Notes: generated from the sequence alone by a model not told the origin. Numbered from the stretch's first letter, positions 34,758-46,371 are shown. The stretch: DNA of 64,000 nt from Costus lasius (GCA_027563935.2 CM050449.1:43560507-43624506), one strand, 5' to 3'. A program made the numbers and translations.

Positions 34758-35107
34758 TGTTGTGTCCGCAAGTGTACGGATACTCGAAGTAATAAAGAAA
34801 GTATCGAATCCACAGGGACCTATGCTGCTAAGTACCGAATAATTGATTTTTCACTATCTAGGAAATCAAAAGAGTGCAAACTAGCAAACGAAGACCAAAG
34901 CACTGAAACGGAGTTATCAAAGAGAGAGGCTAGGACTAGGGTTTCATTCACTCTAATTTCTATGACTAGACATGAATAGTGATTGTGTTAGTTTAATGTC
35001 AACATGATAAAGATGTAATTTACTTTAATAAAAGGGTTGTCTCACTTTCATGCAGACAACCATGCAGAGATCAATCCTCGCTCTCGCACAAGATATATCC
35101 CAAGTTA
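34758..35107 (-). repeat. T 5' LTR, segment next to the primer site
   Basis: Plus strand TGTTGTGTCCGCAAGTGTACGG onwards. Continues at 53495 once C1 and one AGTTA are removed. Includes target copy AGTTA at 35103-35107. Confidence 0.8.
35103..35107. repeat. Target site duplication of C1, left copy (AGTTA)
   Basis: Matches 53490-53494. Confidence 0.95.
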
Positions 35108-36782
35108 TGTTGGGGTATGCCCTTAAGGCTAATGTTTGAGGCCTTAGGATTCTATGAGTATCATGTAATAAATGCTTATGTTTATGAAGGCATGGTTGTT
35201 ATTCAGTATGTTACATTGTCTGTTGCAATAAGTGTACTTCTGAATAATGTCTCAATGCTGTTCAGCTAGGCTGACATGCTATATGTCCTTAGTCGAGATA
35301 TCTTGGTGAACATGAGACAGCCTTGATATGGTTAAGACTAATGTGTGTTCTAATCTTATAGGATGCTTCGAGCATGGAATAAGATGTAGACTCATGGGTA
35401 CATTGGATGTACTGGACAGACCCTACTAGGATATTCAATTGCTTGTCACAATGTGAATAATCCTTGTGTGCAACAAGTGGCATACTTCCTCTGACTTGCG
35501 ATCACTTGTGTTTCTAAATGATGATTGTCATTGTTTTGAGGTAGTTCAATATCATTTGAAATATAATGGTTATAGACTATCTTGGATAATGATCATGAGT
35601 CAGGTTAGGGCACTAGTGATAGATACAGGATTGCCGTCTCCGTGTGATGTTCTAAAGGGGCCCCCCTGAATGAGATGATTGAGAATAGTGTATGGCCATA
35701 CCCTGATGACTATGTTCATCTGATCTAATCATGCTCATCATATTGGAGCTACAGGCTTGACACGCTTGTCCAATAAGAACATCCAGTGGCAAAGGAAACT
35801 TGTATGCCTCGTGAAGTGGATTCACACTTGTGCTATGGTTTGGGTGTAGTCTTGGAAGACTCTTTCCTTTATATCGGGAGACAGTGATGTGTGGCTAGAT
35901 ACCTCTCACTAATCGTGACAACGTAAGTTATCGTTACCGACATTTAAAGGAAACCCTCAGGGTCGCACAATTTGGTGATATGGCTTACTTAAGTCAGATC
36001 GTGTGGACTGAATTGTTTTGGTTTAGTTTAAAGGAGTTTAAACTCTGATTGTAAGTGAGATCTGGTCTGATCATGTTTGATTGATTAGGGCTTGAGATCG
36101 GTAAGCTTCGATCGAGAGTGTGGATGCTAGATCGGTGAGATCAAGAGCATCTAGAGATGTACGGTTAGATCTTGAACCTTCATGGTTCATATGAGATTTA
36201 GACCATGGCTTGGCTTGGTTCGATTTGTCATTTGGACCAAATGAAATTGGACCAAATTCAATTGAACCGGTTCACATAAGTGAACGCATGGTTCAATTGA
36301 GTTGGCGTTTTGGAATGGTTCAAAAGACATGAACGCATGTCTTGATGACTTTCCTTTTATGGAAGTCTTGAAACGCCAAAACGCCTATGTTGACTCAACG
36401 CCTCTAGGCTTCGATGCTCTCTCTTGGGTGAGGTATCGTTTGCACAAGGTGGAAGGGTTTTTCGAAGAGCAAGACGCTTTCATCTCATCTCCTAAACACA
36501 AAGGACAACTTGGCAATTTTTGCTAGCACAAGAGTTGCGCAAGGAGGAAGCCTTCATCCCTTGTGTGTGACATCTTTGGAGAAGATCTCTCCTGATCTTT
36601 GCTTCCAAGCCGACAACCATTCCAATGGCGTTGGTATGATCCCTTTGAGATCTTTTTCGTTTATGCAATGAGTTAATCATATGATCTACATGCGGTCTTG
36701 AGGGTGACACCCCTAAAAGTTTATATGCGCCACCCCCTTTAGGGTTTCACCCCCTTGCGCTCCCCCTTGAAGGGGACTTTCA
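35108..36782 (+). repeat. C1 5' LTR (1675 bp)
   Basis: TGTTGGGGTATGCCC...GGGGACTTTCA. Eleven bases shorter than its partner because TTGTTTAAGGA-type sequence is missing near 35640. Confidence 0.96.
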
Positions 36783-36784
36783 AA

Positions 36785-36796
36785 TGGTATCAGAGC
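36785..36796 (+). other. C1 primer binding site (initiator Met tRNA)
   Basis: TGGTATCAGAGC two bases after the LTR. Confidence 0.92.
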
Positions 36797-37601
36797 TATG
36801 GTTCTTGTAGATTCATATGATTGCTTTGAAGTGTTTGTGATCCATAGATGATGCTATGTTGCGCTTACTTGATGCTTTGTTTACATGCGTTTACATGATG
36901 CTATGCGCATGTTGTTTGTTTGCGCTTGTATCATTGTTTCAAGATGTTTGCGCTTATGCCTAGATCTAAGAGTTATCAACATGCTAGATATTTTCTCAAG
37001 TGCCGCATGTTGTTTGTTTGCGCATTGTTGTAGATGTTTTATCAAAACTTACATCTTGCGCGCTTATCACCATTAGATCTACATGGCGCCTGCTATAAAC
37101 CCTTAGACGGGTTAGTAGGGTTGAAGTCATCCTATAAGTAAGATCCAACCAGTCTGAGCAGACCATCTGACAGCCTAGATGGGTCGACCAAATGGCACCT
37201 GTGCGCAACCACGAGGTGGCTATAGGTCGACTGCGGACAGGCGTGTAGCGAGGTCTGGTTGAGACAACCATTGAACACACATGAGTTAGGCCCGGGGTCA
37301 TACCCGCTTGCCAGAACTCATGAGGTTGTTCAGCCCTTGGCGCATGCATGGTTGACCATTAGGTCAACTCAAGTCAGTTAGGACTTGGTGCATGCAAGGG
37401 CAGTGGATCTAACTAGATGGATGAGTGGATCCCTATTAATGGACCGTTGTAAGGTAGTAGGGCACATAAGACAAGTAAAATTGATTCCAATGGGATTTCA
37501 AAAATTTTATTTTGTCTATGGATCACATGTTGATTGAATGATGCCATGATGCTTGTTTATTTAATCTTATGTGGGTTGCCCTTTAATGTGTGCAGTGCTG
37601 G

Positions 37602-37734
37602 GGCCTGCGAGCCTGGTAAATTGTAAATTATTATTTTTGTGATCTGCGAATCACATTTTTAATTAATTTATTGTATAATTGACCTGCGAGTCAAACTTGT
37701 CTAGATAGATTAAAATGTATTTTAATTAGACAAG
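37602..37734 (+). other. CTGCGA-loop hairpin cluster in C1 leader
   Basis: Three stems of different sequence close on the same six-base loop CTGCGA, followed by an 8-bp CTTGTCTA/TAGACAAG stem. Present in C2, C3 and C4 at the same place; in C4 all three loops read CTGCGT. Possible RNA recognition or dimerisation element (inference). Confidence 0.6.
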
Positions 37735-38088
37735 AGCACAAAAGCACACATCGCAGAGGTGCATTCAGCTGGTGGGCGCACCTGCGCTGCATTGAGCGCT
37801 AGGGCCCTGGGTTGGACCAGATGAGATGCAAAAGACCCAAGAAGAGCAAGTGAAGACTTAAGTTGATTTAAGGTCTTACTTAGGCTCTATGGGCTTTTAC
37901 CACATAAGATCCATGCTTTCTTTTATTTTCTAAAATACTTAGAATTGCATGAGTTATTTTTCTTCTGCTATAGCCATAGGATTTGCCTGATAGTAAGAAG
38001 ATAAAAGACCATTAAAATCCAACGCTAAAATATCAAGCACGTAATGCCTTCTGACGCGAAACCTCACTGTTCTGACTATCGTTGGAGC

Positions 38089-38436
38089 CGTGTTGTACCC
38101 ACTCAGTGGGCACGTCCATCTATCTTCAGACGGTGCGGGATTTCACCTACGTGTTACAGAGAAGGGATTTATCGCTTCTCGTTGCTCAGCATAGCACGTG
38201 GTGGTCCAGGGAGTAGGTCGGGTCAGCTTGACCATGTAGGCTACATATGTGGCGCATATGGTAGCACATGGAGGCAGCCATCTGTGGGATCAGAGACTGT
38301 GTTGTACCAACTCAGTTGGCACAGTCTGCTGGATTGCCCAGATGAAGGGGAATCGCACGGGTTGGCGATTGGCAGGGACTGCCTACCAGAAATTAGTACT
38401 CGTACTCTCTGTGCATCTTATCTCGCCTGAGCGGGA
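38089..38436 (+). other. Gag-proximal hairpin cluster in C1 leader
   Basis: Two hairpins share an outer GTG/CAC stem and a 5' bulge TTGTA but have different inner stems (CCCAC/GTGGG, CCAAC/GTTGG) on loop TCA; a third is TCTCGC-CTGA-GCGGGA. The N leaders have matching hairpins with other stems and loop CCTC. Confidence 0.6.
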
Positions 38437-38629
38437 CGCGGAGACCAAGTATGAAATCTGGATCCCATCTCACTAAAAGAGTTCTACTCTTTCGGGCTGT
38501 TTTGCTGGATTTTTCAGCCAGATAAAAATAGTGAGAAAAAGAATCATTCTTAAGTCCTGATTGATTCTTAACATTGATACTGACCTTGCTGTTCTTGCAT
38601 TGTTGTAGATTCCTGCAGCAACGAACACC

Positions 38630-38799
38630 ATGAGCTTCAATGTGCGATCCCTACTGGAAAGGGAGAAGTTTGCTGGGCCAAACTTCTCAGACTGGTTCGG
38701 ACACCTTAAGATCGTTCTTAAGGCAGAGAGGAAACTGTATGTCCTCGAGACGGCTGTGCCGCCTCAACCCGCTGCGAACGCCGCAAGGGCGGTTCGTGA
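38630..38799 (+). pseudogene. gag-pol: C1 gag-pol, first exon-like piece (before C2)
   Basis: ATG at 38630 begins MSFNVRSLLEREKFAG as in C2 and C3. 56 codons and two bases are present before C2 interrupts inside the Asp codon of AVRD. The frame resumes at 48070. This is one gene split by a transposon, not an intron. Confidence 0.93.
38795..38799. repeat. Target site duplication of C2, left copy (CGTGA)
   Basis: Matches 48065-48069. Confidence 0.96.
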
Positions 38800-40490
38800 T
38801 GAAGGAACCCCTAACTAAGGGGGAAGAAACCCTAAGCATGCTCATCTATCATGCATAGCGGAAAGAGGGCTTCAAGTCAAGATCGGATATGAAACAATAT
38901 GATCAACTTGAAACTAGAAATCATACCAATGCCATGGACTTGGATCTCGGCTTGGAAGAAGAGATCAAGATAGGTCTCCTCCAAAGTGTGCCACACACAA
39001 GATGAAGTTGGCTCACTCCTTGGGGTCGCTTGTGCTAGCAAGTCACTCAAGGAATCTTCACTTGTCGAATGGAAGGGATGATGAACTTCCTTGTTGCCGA
39101 GAGTTCCTCTTTGCCCCAGCTCTCCTTCTCGTCGTCAACCACACCTCAACCAATGTCCAAGGCGTTGATGAGAAGAGTTCCAACGCATAAGCGTTTTTGG
39201 CGTTAAGTGAAACCGGCCCCCTTTGATGACTTTCCATAAATGGAAGCTCATCAAAGCATGCGCTCAAGCCATAACCCAAACGCATTTGAGCATTGAACCA
39301 TGCGTTCACAATTGTGAACCGGTTCAAGCTAAACCGTTCGATTCAACTTTGGTTCATGAACCAAACCGAAATGGCTCAAGCCATGTGGTCTAGACCATAT
39401 TGAACCCCAAGGCTCATGATCTAACCATTCATCACCTGATGCCCCTGATCTTTCCGATCTAGCATCATCTCTCTTGATCGAAGCTTACCGATCTCAAGCC
39501 TTAATCAATCAAACATGATCAGACCAGATCTCACTTACAATCAGAGATAAAATCCCTTTAATCTGAACTCAAAGAATCCAGTCCATTCGATCTGACTCAA
39601 GTAAGCCATATCATCAAATTGTGCGACCCTGAGGGTTTCCTCTAAATGTCGGTAACGATAACTTACGTTATCACGATCAGTGAGGGGTATCTAGCAACAC
39701 ATCACTGTCTCCCGATATAAAGGAAAGAGTCTTCCAAGACTACTCCCAAACCATTGCACAAGTGTGACTCCATTCACAAGGCATACATGTGTCCTTTGCC
39801 ACTGGATGTTCTTATTGGACAAGCGGGTCAAGCTTGTAACTCCAATACGATGAGCATGATTAGATCAGATGCACATTGTCATCTGGGCATGGCCATACAC
39901 TATCTCAATCATCTCATATAGGGGGCCCATTAGAACATCACACTCCTTAAACAAGGAGACGGCAATCCTATGTCTATCACTAGTGCTCTAACCTGATTCA
40001 AGCTCACCATCCAAGATAGTCTATAATCATTATGTTTCAAATGATATTGAACTACCTCAAAACAATGACAATCATCATTTAGAAACACAAGTGATCTCAA
40101 GTCAAAGGACATGTGCCACTTAGTGCTCACAAGGATCATTCACATTGTGACAAGCAATGGAATATCCGAGTAGGGTCTGTCCAGTACATCCAATGTACCC
40201 ATGAGTCTACATCTTATTCCATGCTCGAAGCATCCTATAAGATTAGCACTCATATTAGTCTCAATCATATCAAGGCTGTCTCATGTTCACCAAGATATCT
40301 CGACTAAGGACATATAGCCTGTCAGCCTAGCTGAACAGCTTTGAGACATTATTCAGAAGTACACTTATTACAGCAGACAAGGTAACAACCTGAATAATAA
40401 CCATGCCTTTTATAAACACAAGAGTTTATTACATGATACTTATACAATCCCAAAGGCCTCAAACATTAGCCTTAAGGGCATACCCCAACA
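38800..40490 (-). repeat. C2 3' LTR (1691 bp)
   Basis: Plus strand TGAAGGAACCCC...CCCCAACA; same length as 46374-48064, offset 7574. Confidence 0.97.
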
Positions 40491-40501
40491 ATCTCCCACT
40501 T
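40491..40501 (-). other. C2 polypurine tract
   Basis: Minus-strand AGTGGGAGAT directly before the 3' LTR. Confidence 0.87.
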
Positions 40502-40510
40502 GCACTTAAT

Positions 40511-43500
40511 CTAATGGTTGAGAAATCTCAAACCCATATTATTACAGTGCTTCTCATGCTTCTGCTGCGCCAGAGGCTTGGTAAGCGGGTCTGCCAGATT
40601 GTCATCTGTATGAACCTTGCATATTTTGATCTCGCCTCGATCAATGATCTCCCGGATCAAGTGAAACCGTCTCTGTATGTGCTTGGACTTCTGGTGCGAC
40701 CGCGGTTCCTTTGCTTGTGCTATAGCTCCAGTGTTATCACAGAAGATAACCAAAGGATCTGCACTCGAAGGAACGACACCAAGTTCTCTCACGAACTTAC
40801 GAATCCACACTGCCTCCTTGGATGCTTCCGAGGCTGCAACATACTCGGCTTCTGTTGTGGAATCAGCAACAGTTGACTGTTTGAAACTTTTCCACACCAC
40901 AGCACCTCCATTCAAGCTAAAAACATAGCCTGATTGCGATCGGAAATCATCCTGGTCCGACTGGAACGAAGCGTCAGTATATCCCTCTATACTGAGTTCT
41001 TCCTGACCACCATATATCAAGAACATATCTTTGGTCCTCCGCAGATATTTTAAGATGTTCTTGACCGCAATCCAGTGCGCCAAACCTGGATTACTTTGGA
41101 ATCGACTGGTCACGCTTAACCCGTAAGCGACGTCTGGGCGAGTACACAACATCGCATACATAATGGACCCAATAGCCGAAGCATAAGGCGTATTGTCCAT
41201 TTCATCTTTCTCAGTCTGTGTTTGTGGACACTGACTCTTCGAAAGATTCAGACCATGTCTGACTGGAAGATATCCACGTTTAGAATTCTCTAAATGGAAT
41301 CTCTCCAGGACCTTATCGATGTAGGTACTCTGGCACAACCCGAGAAGCCTCTTAGATCTATCCCGGTAGATCTTCACACCTAATACATAGGCTGCTTCTC
41401 CTAGATCTTTCATCTGAAAACATTTTCCTAACCATGCCTTAACAGCATGCAGTTCAGGAATATCGTTTCCAATGATCAAGATATCATCGACGTAGAGGAT
41501 TAGGAATGTAATCACGCTCCCACTAAACCTCTTATATACACACGGGTCATCTTCGTTCTTGATGAAACCAAACTCAGAGATTGATTCATCAAAACGAATA
41601 TTCCAGCTTCTTGATGCTTGCTTCAATCCATAAATGGATTTCTTTAACTTGCATATTTTATGACGATCTGATGGATTAGTGAAACCCTCAGGTTGTGTCA
41701 TATACACATCCTCATCCAGATTTCCATTGAGGAAAGCTGTCTTCACATCCATCTGCCAGATCTCATAATCGTAATATGCAGCTATCGCGAAAAGAATCCG
41801 AATAGACTTAAACATGGCTACAGGAGAGAAAGTTTCATCATAATCTATCCCGTAGATTTGTTTGAAACCTTTCGCAACTAGCCTGCCTTTATAGGTAACC
41901 ACGTTACCATCCATGTCAATCTTCTTCTTGAAGATCCATTTACAGCCTATAGGGATTACTCCCGGAGGCGGATCAACCAAATCCCAGACTTGGTTATCTG
42001 ACATGGAGTCCATCTCGGCTCGCATAGCTTCAAGCCATCTAGCTGACTCCGGTCCACTGACCGCATCCGCATAAGTTAGGGGTTCATCATTATCCATGAT
42101 GTAGACTCCGTCATAGCGCTCAGGCTGTCGACGGATCCTACCCGATCTTCGCGGTTCCCGTGATATCTGAGCCTCAGGTTGTTCAATAACCTGATCTACT
42201 GGCTCAGGCACATCCAACTGTGCTTGACTACTTTGTCCTTCCTCTGGATTTTCATCCAGCTTTATTTCTCTCCCACTGGCCTCTTGCAGAAGAAACTCCT
42301 TCTCAAGAAATATGGCCGTCCGAGCAACAAAAACCTTGTTCTCTTTGGGATCGTAGAAATAATAACCCTTAGTTTCCTTAGGGTAACCGACAAAGATACA
42401 TTTGTCAGATCTGCTCTCTAGTTTCCTAGAGGCGAGCTTTTTGACATAAGCCTCGCAACCCCAGATCCTGATAAATGTCAAGCTAGGCTGTTTCCCATAC
42501 CATAACTCATATGGCGTCTTTAAAACTGCCTTGGATGGCACTCGGTTTAGTACCTTTGCAGCTGTTTCCAGTGCAAAACCCCAAAAGGAATATGGAAGAG
42601 TAGCCTGACTCATCATAGAACGAACCATATCAAGTAGCGTTCTATTTCTCCTCTCGGACACACCATTCCATTGCGGTGTTCCTGGCGGAGTGAGCTGTGA
42701 GATAATCCCACACTCCTTCAGATAGTCAGTAAACGCATGACTCAGGTATTCACCACCTCGATCAGAACGAAGTGCCTTGATATTTCGGCCTAACTGATTC
42801 TGTACTTCATTCTTGAACTCTTTGAACTTGTCAAAAGATTCATTTTTATGTCTCATTAAATAGACATACCCATACCTACTGAAATCATCAGTAAAGGTAA
42901 TGAAGTACTGATAGCCACCTCTGGCATGTTTACTGAAAGGCCCACACACATCACTGTGTATAAGGTCCAGTAAACCTGAAGTCCTTTGACCTTTGTGAGG
43001 AAAAGGAGACTTCGTCATTTTACCCATTAAACAAGCTTTGCATGTCTCAATCTCCTCATAGGAGAATGATCCCAGCAGTCCATGTTCATGCAACCGCTTA
43101 ATGCGCTTCTCGTTTATATGGCCTAAACGACTATGCCATAGCAAGGTGCTGTCATCAGCATACTTGGCTTTCTTATTATCAATGTTTTGTATAGAATTTT
43201 CCATGTCCAACATGTATAACCCATTGTTAATTGAACCAGTTGCATACACAATATTATCATAAGTTAAAACACACTTTGAAATCTTGCATTCAAAGGCAAA
43301 TCCTTTCCTGACAAGAGCAGGAATGGAGATAATATTCTTGGTAATACTGGGTACAAAATAACAATCGTTTAATTCTAATACAATGCCAGATGGTAAAGTA
43401 ATGAAATAGTCTCCTACAGCAACAGCAGCAACCCGTGCCCCGTTTCCAACTCGTAGGTCTACCTCATGCTGTCCCACCTGCCTTCTTCTCTTGAGTTCCT

Positions 43501-44395
43501 GCACATTTGAACAAATGTGAACTCCACATGCAGTGTCTAACACCCATGATATAGAAGAAGATGAAACCATGACTTCCGTCACGTATATACCTGAGCCAGA
43601 AGCAATGCTTCCCCTCTTATCTCCTTGGAGCGCTTTACAGTCCTTTTTCCAGTGACCCAGCTGGCCACAGTGGAAACACCTGTTGTCCTTCGACCGCTTC
43701 ACCTTCTGTTTCAGGGCCTTACTGTAATTCTTGACAGGGGCCTTGCCCTTCTTCCCCTTCTTCTTGTTCCTAGAAGGAACCATCAAGACAGAGGTTGAAG
43801 GCTTACCCTTCAGAGTTTCCTCAGTTGTCAAGAGCATATTCAGCAGCTCTGCCGGCGTACAATCGATCTTGTTCATATTAAAGTTAATAATGAACGCATC
43901 GAAAGAAGGCGGGAGAGACTGCAGAATAATATCCACAGCAAGCTCCTGGTTGATGGTATGCCCCAGTTTCTCCAGAGCCTCCTTGTGCCCAATCATCTTG
44001 AGCACGTGAGCTCCCACTGGGCTCCCCTCAGCCAGTTTGCTCTGAAAGAAGAGCTTCGTCAGATTATAGCGTTCAGTCCTCGCCTGTGCAGCATACAGCA
44101 TTTTGAGGTTTGCTATAATCTCTATAGCTGACATATCCTCATGCTGACGCTGCAGCGGTGGCGTCATAGACGCTAGCATCAGGCAAGCGACATCAATGCT
44201 ATCATTGACGTGCTTTTCGTAGGCTTCCCGAACCGCCCTTACGGCGTTCGGAGCGGGCTGCGGCGGTATCGCCGTCTCGAGGACATACAGTTTCCTCTCT
44301 GCCTTAAGAACAATCTTAAGGTGTCCGAACCAGTCAGAGAAGTTCGGCCCAGCAAACTTCTCCCTTTCCAGTAGGGATCGCACATTGAAGCTCAT
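40511..44395 (-). CDS. gag-pol: C2 Gag-Pol polyprotein, intact (1294 residues)
   Basis: A single open frame with every part of a Ty1/copia polyprotein in order. Gag core is about 1-200; zinc knuckle C240-C243-H248-C253; protease WVLDTACG with Asp287; pre-integrase/zinc finger H421, H426, C452, C455; integrase core Asp482 (IHSDVCGP), Asp545 (SDRGGEY) and Glu581 (NGVSERR), spacing D-62-D-35-E. Reverse transcriptase is about 795-1040, with Asp883 and YVDDI (Asp970, Asp971). RNase H is about 1135-1290, with Asp1141, Glu1182/1184, Asp1220 and a C-terminal NLADPLTK. Protease-integrase-RT-RNase H order defines copia. The start is the ATG shared by C1 and C3; C4 also starts here. It is read from the 5' LTR at 46374-48064. 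Product: virus-like particle proteins and copying and insertion enzymes of the element itself. No defect seen. Confidence 0.97.
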   Translation of the reverse strand: MSFNVRSLLEREKFAGPNFSDWFGHLKIVLKAERKLYVLETAIPPQPAPNAVRAVREAYEKHVNDSIDVACLMLASMTPPLQRQHEDMSAIEIIANLKMLYAAQARTERYNLTKLFFQSKLAEGSPVGAHVLKMIGHKEALEKLGHTINQELAVDIILQSLPPSFDAFIINFNMNKIDCTPAELLNMLLTTEETLKGKPSTSVLMVPSRNKKKGKKGKAPVKNYSKALKQKVKRSKDNRCFHCGQLGHWKKDCKALQGDKRGSIASGSGIYVTEVMVSSSSISWVLDTACGVHICSNVQELKRRRQVGQHEVDLRVGNGARVAAVAVGDYFITLPSGIVLELNDCYFVPSITKNIISIPALVRKGFAFECKISKCVLTYDNIVYATGSINNGLYMLDMENSIQNIDNKKAKYADDSTLLWHSRLGHINEKRIKRLHEHGLLGSFSYEEIETCKACLMGKMTKSPFPHKGQRTSGLLDLIHSDVCGPFSKHARGGYQYFITFTDDFSRYGYVYLMRHKNESFDKFKEFKNEVQNQLGRNIKALRSDRGGEYLSHAFTDYLKECGIISQLTPPGTPQWNGVSERRNRTLLDMVRSMMSQATLPYSFWGFALETAAKVLNRVPSKAVLKTPYELWYGKQPSLTFIRIWGCEAYVKKLASRKLESRSDKCIFVGYPKETKGYYFYDPKENKVFVARTAIFLEKEFLLQEASGREIKLDENPEEGQSSQAQLDVPEPVDQVIEQPEAQISREPRRSGRIRRQPERYDGVYIMDNDEPLTYADAVSGPESARWLEAMRAEMDSMSDNQVWDLVDPPPGVIPIGCKWIFKKKIDMDGNVVTYKGRLVAKGFKQIYGIDYDETFSPVAMFKSIRILFAIAAYYDYEIWQMDVKTAFLNGNLDEDVYMTQPEGFTNPSDRHKICKLKKSIYGLKQASRSWNIRFDESISEFGFIKNEDDPCVYKRFSGSVITFLILYVDDILIIGNDIPELHAVKAWLGKCFQMKDLGEAAYVLGVKIYRDRSKRLLGLCQSTYIDKVLERFHLENSKRGYLPVRHGLNLSKSQCPQTQTEKDEMDNTPYASAIGSIMYAMLCTRPDVAYGLSVTSRFQSNPGLAHWIAVKNILKYLRRTKDMFLIYGGQEELSIEGYTDASFQSDQDDFRSQSGYVFSLNGGAVVWKSFKQSTVADSTTEAEYVAASEASKEAVWIRKFVRELGVVPSSADPLVIFCDNTGAIAQAKEPRSHQKSKHIQRRFHLIREIIDRGEIKICKVHTDDNLADPLTKPLAQQKHEKHCNNMGLRFLNH

Positions 44396-46003
44396 GGTGT
44401 TCGTTGCTGCAGGAATCTACAACAAGCAAGAACAGCAAGGTTAGTATCAATGTTTCAGAATCAATCCAGGACTTAAGAAAGATTCTTTTCTCACTATTTT
44501 GTCTGACTGAAAAATCCAGTAAACAGTCCGAAAGAGTAACACTCTTTTAGTGAGATGGGATCCAGATTTCATACTTGGTCTCCGCGTCCCGCTCAGGCGA
44601 GATAAGATGCACAGAGATGACAAGTACTAATTTCTGGTAGGCTGTGCCAGCCAATCGCCAACCCGTGCGATTCCCCTTCATCTTGGCAATCCAGCAGACT
44701 GTGCCAACTGAGTTGGTACAACACAGTCTCTGATCCCAGAGATGGCTGCCTCCATGTGCTACCATATGCGCCACATATGTAGCCAACATGGTCAAGCTGA
44801 CCTGACCTACTCCCTGGACCACCACGTGCTATGCTGAGCAACGAGAGGGGATAAATCCCAACTCTGTAACACGCAGGTGAAATCCAGCACCGTCTGAAGA
44901 TAGGTGGACGTGCCCACTGAGTGGGTTCAACACGGCTCCAACGATAATCAGAAAGGTGAGGTTTCGCGTCAGAAGGCTTACGAGCTTGATATGTTAGCGT
45001 TGGATTTTATCGGTCTTTTATCTTCTTAACTATCATACAAGTCCTATGGTGATAGCAGAAGATAAACTTAAACATGCAATTCTAATTATAAGCAATAAGA
45101 AGAAAGCATGATCTTATGTGGTAAAAGCCCATGAACCCTAGTAAGACCTTAATTTACTTAAGTCTTCACTTGAGCTCCTTGCATCTCATCTGGTCCAACC
45201 CAGTGCCCTAGCGCCAAGAGCACCTCAGGTGCACCACCAGATGAATGCCCCTCTTGGATGTGTGCACTTGTCTAATCAAAGTACATTTGATCTATCTAGA
45301 CAAGGTTGACTCGCAGGTCAACTACATATTATAAATTAAGTACAATGTGATTCGCAGATCACAAATTAATTTACAACTTATCCAGGCTCGCAGGCCCCAG
45401 CACAGCACACAATAGGGCAACCCACATAAGACTAAATAAACAAGCATATGATTCAATCAACATGTGATCCATTCAAGAAATTAAATTTTGGAAAAACCCA
45501 TGGCATCAATTTAATTTCCTTATGAGCCCTACAACCTTACAATGGTCCATTGATGGGGATCCACTCATCCATCTAGCTAGATCCTTTGCCCTTGCATGCA
45601 CCGAGTCCTAACTGACCCGAGTTGACCTAATGGTCAACCATGCATGCCCCAAGGGCTGAACCACCCCATGAGTTTTGGCAAGCGGGTGTGACCCCGGGCC
45701 TAACTCAAGTGTGTTCAGTAGTTGTCTCAACCAGACCTCGCTACACGCCCTAGATGCAGTCAACCTATAGCCACCTTGTGCTTGCGCATAGGTGCTATTG
45801 GGTCAACCCATCTGAGCTGTCAGATGGTCTGATCAGACTTGGATCCAACCTAGTGGTGACTTCAACCTCATCAACCCATCTAAGGGTTTAATGTAGTGGC
45901 ACCTTAGATCTAATGAAGCGCGCAAGAGGTAAGTTTTAGAAAACTTTTATAACATGCGCAATGTTACAAACAAACAACATGCTTGATAACCCTTAGATCT
46001 AAG

Positions 46004-46070
46004 GGGGTCCCCTTCAAGGGGGAGCGCATACTTTAGGAGGTCCCCTTCAAGGGGGAGCGCATACTTCAGG
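46004..46070 (-). repeat. 33-bp repeat in C2 leader, two copies
   Basis: TCCCCTTCAAGGGGGAGCGC starts at 46008 and 46041; three copies occur in C3, none in C1 or C4. Confidence 0.8.
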
Positions 46071-46266
46071 AACATATGATACAAGCGCAACATCATGAAC
46101 ATATAAGCGCAACATCATGAACATATGATACAAGCGCAACATCATGAACATATAAGCGCAACATCATGAACATATGATACAAGCGCAACATCATGAACAT
46201 ATAAGCGCAACATCATGAACATATGATACAAGCGCAACATCATGAACATATAAGCGCAACATCATG
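46071..46266 (-). repeat. 49-bp tandem repeat in C2 leader, four copies
   Basis: Units start at 46071, 46120, 46169 and 46218; each pairs AACATATGATACAAGCGC with AACATATAAGCGC, both followed by AACATCATG, so it is an expanded 27+22 doublet. Absent as an array from C1, C3 and C4. Confidence 0.92.
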
Positions 46267-46359
46267 AAAACAAAGCATGCCTCAAGGAAACAGTAAGCGC
46301 AACATCATGTATGGATCACCAATACTTAAAGCAATCATATCGATCATATCATGAGCCTA

Positions 46360-46371
46360 GCTCTGATACCA
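46360..46371 (-). other. C2 primer binding site (initiator Met tRNA)
   Basis: Minus-strand TGGTATCAGAGC, two bases from the 5' LTR. Confidence 0.92.

Larger units (their letters stand above)
36797..38629 (+). other. C1 5' leader (untranslated), structured
   Basis: 1.8 kb with no credible gene. First hairpin group: GGC-CTGCGA-GCC (37602-37613), TGTGAT-CTGCGA-ATCACA (37638-37655), TTGAC-CTGCGA-GTCAA (37679-37694) and a CTTGTCTA/TAGACAAG stem (37696-37734). Second group: CCCAC-TCA-GTGGG (38098-38110), CCAAC-TCA-GTTGG within GACTGTG/CACAGTC (38295-38326) and TCTCGC-CTGA-GCGGGA (38421-38436). Confidence 0.82.
44396..46359 (-). other. C2 5' leader (untranslated)
   Basis: About 2 kb, same organisation as in C1. 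CTGCGA-loop hairpins near 45305-45390 and CCAAC/GTTGG, CCCAC/GTGGG hairpins near 44695-44930. No coding region seen. Confidence 0.8.
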
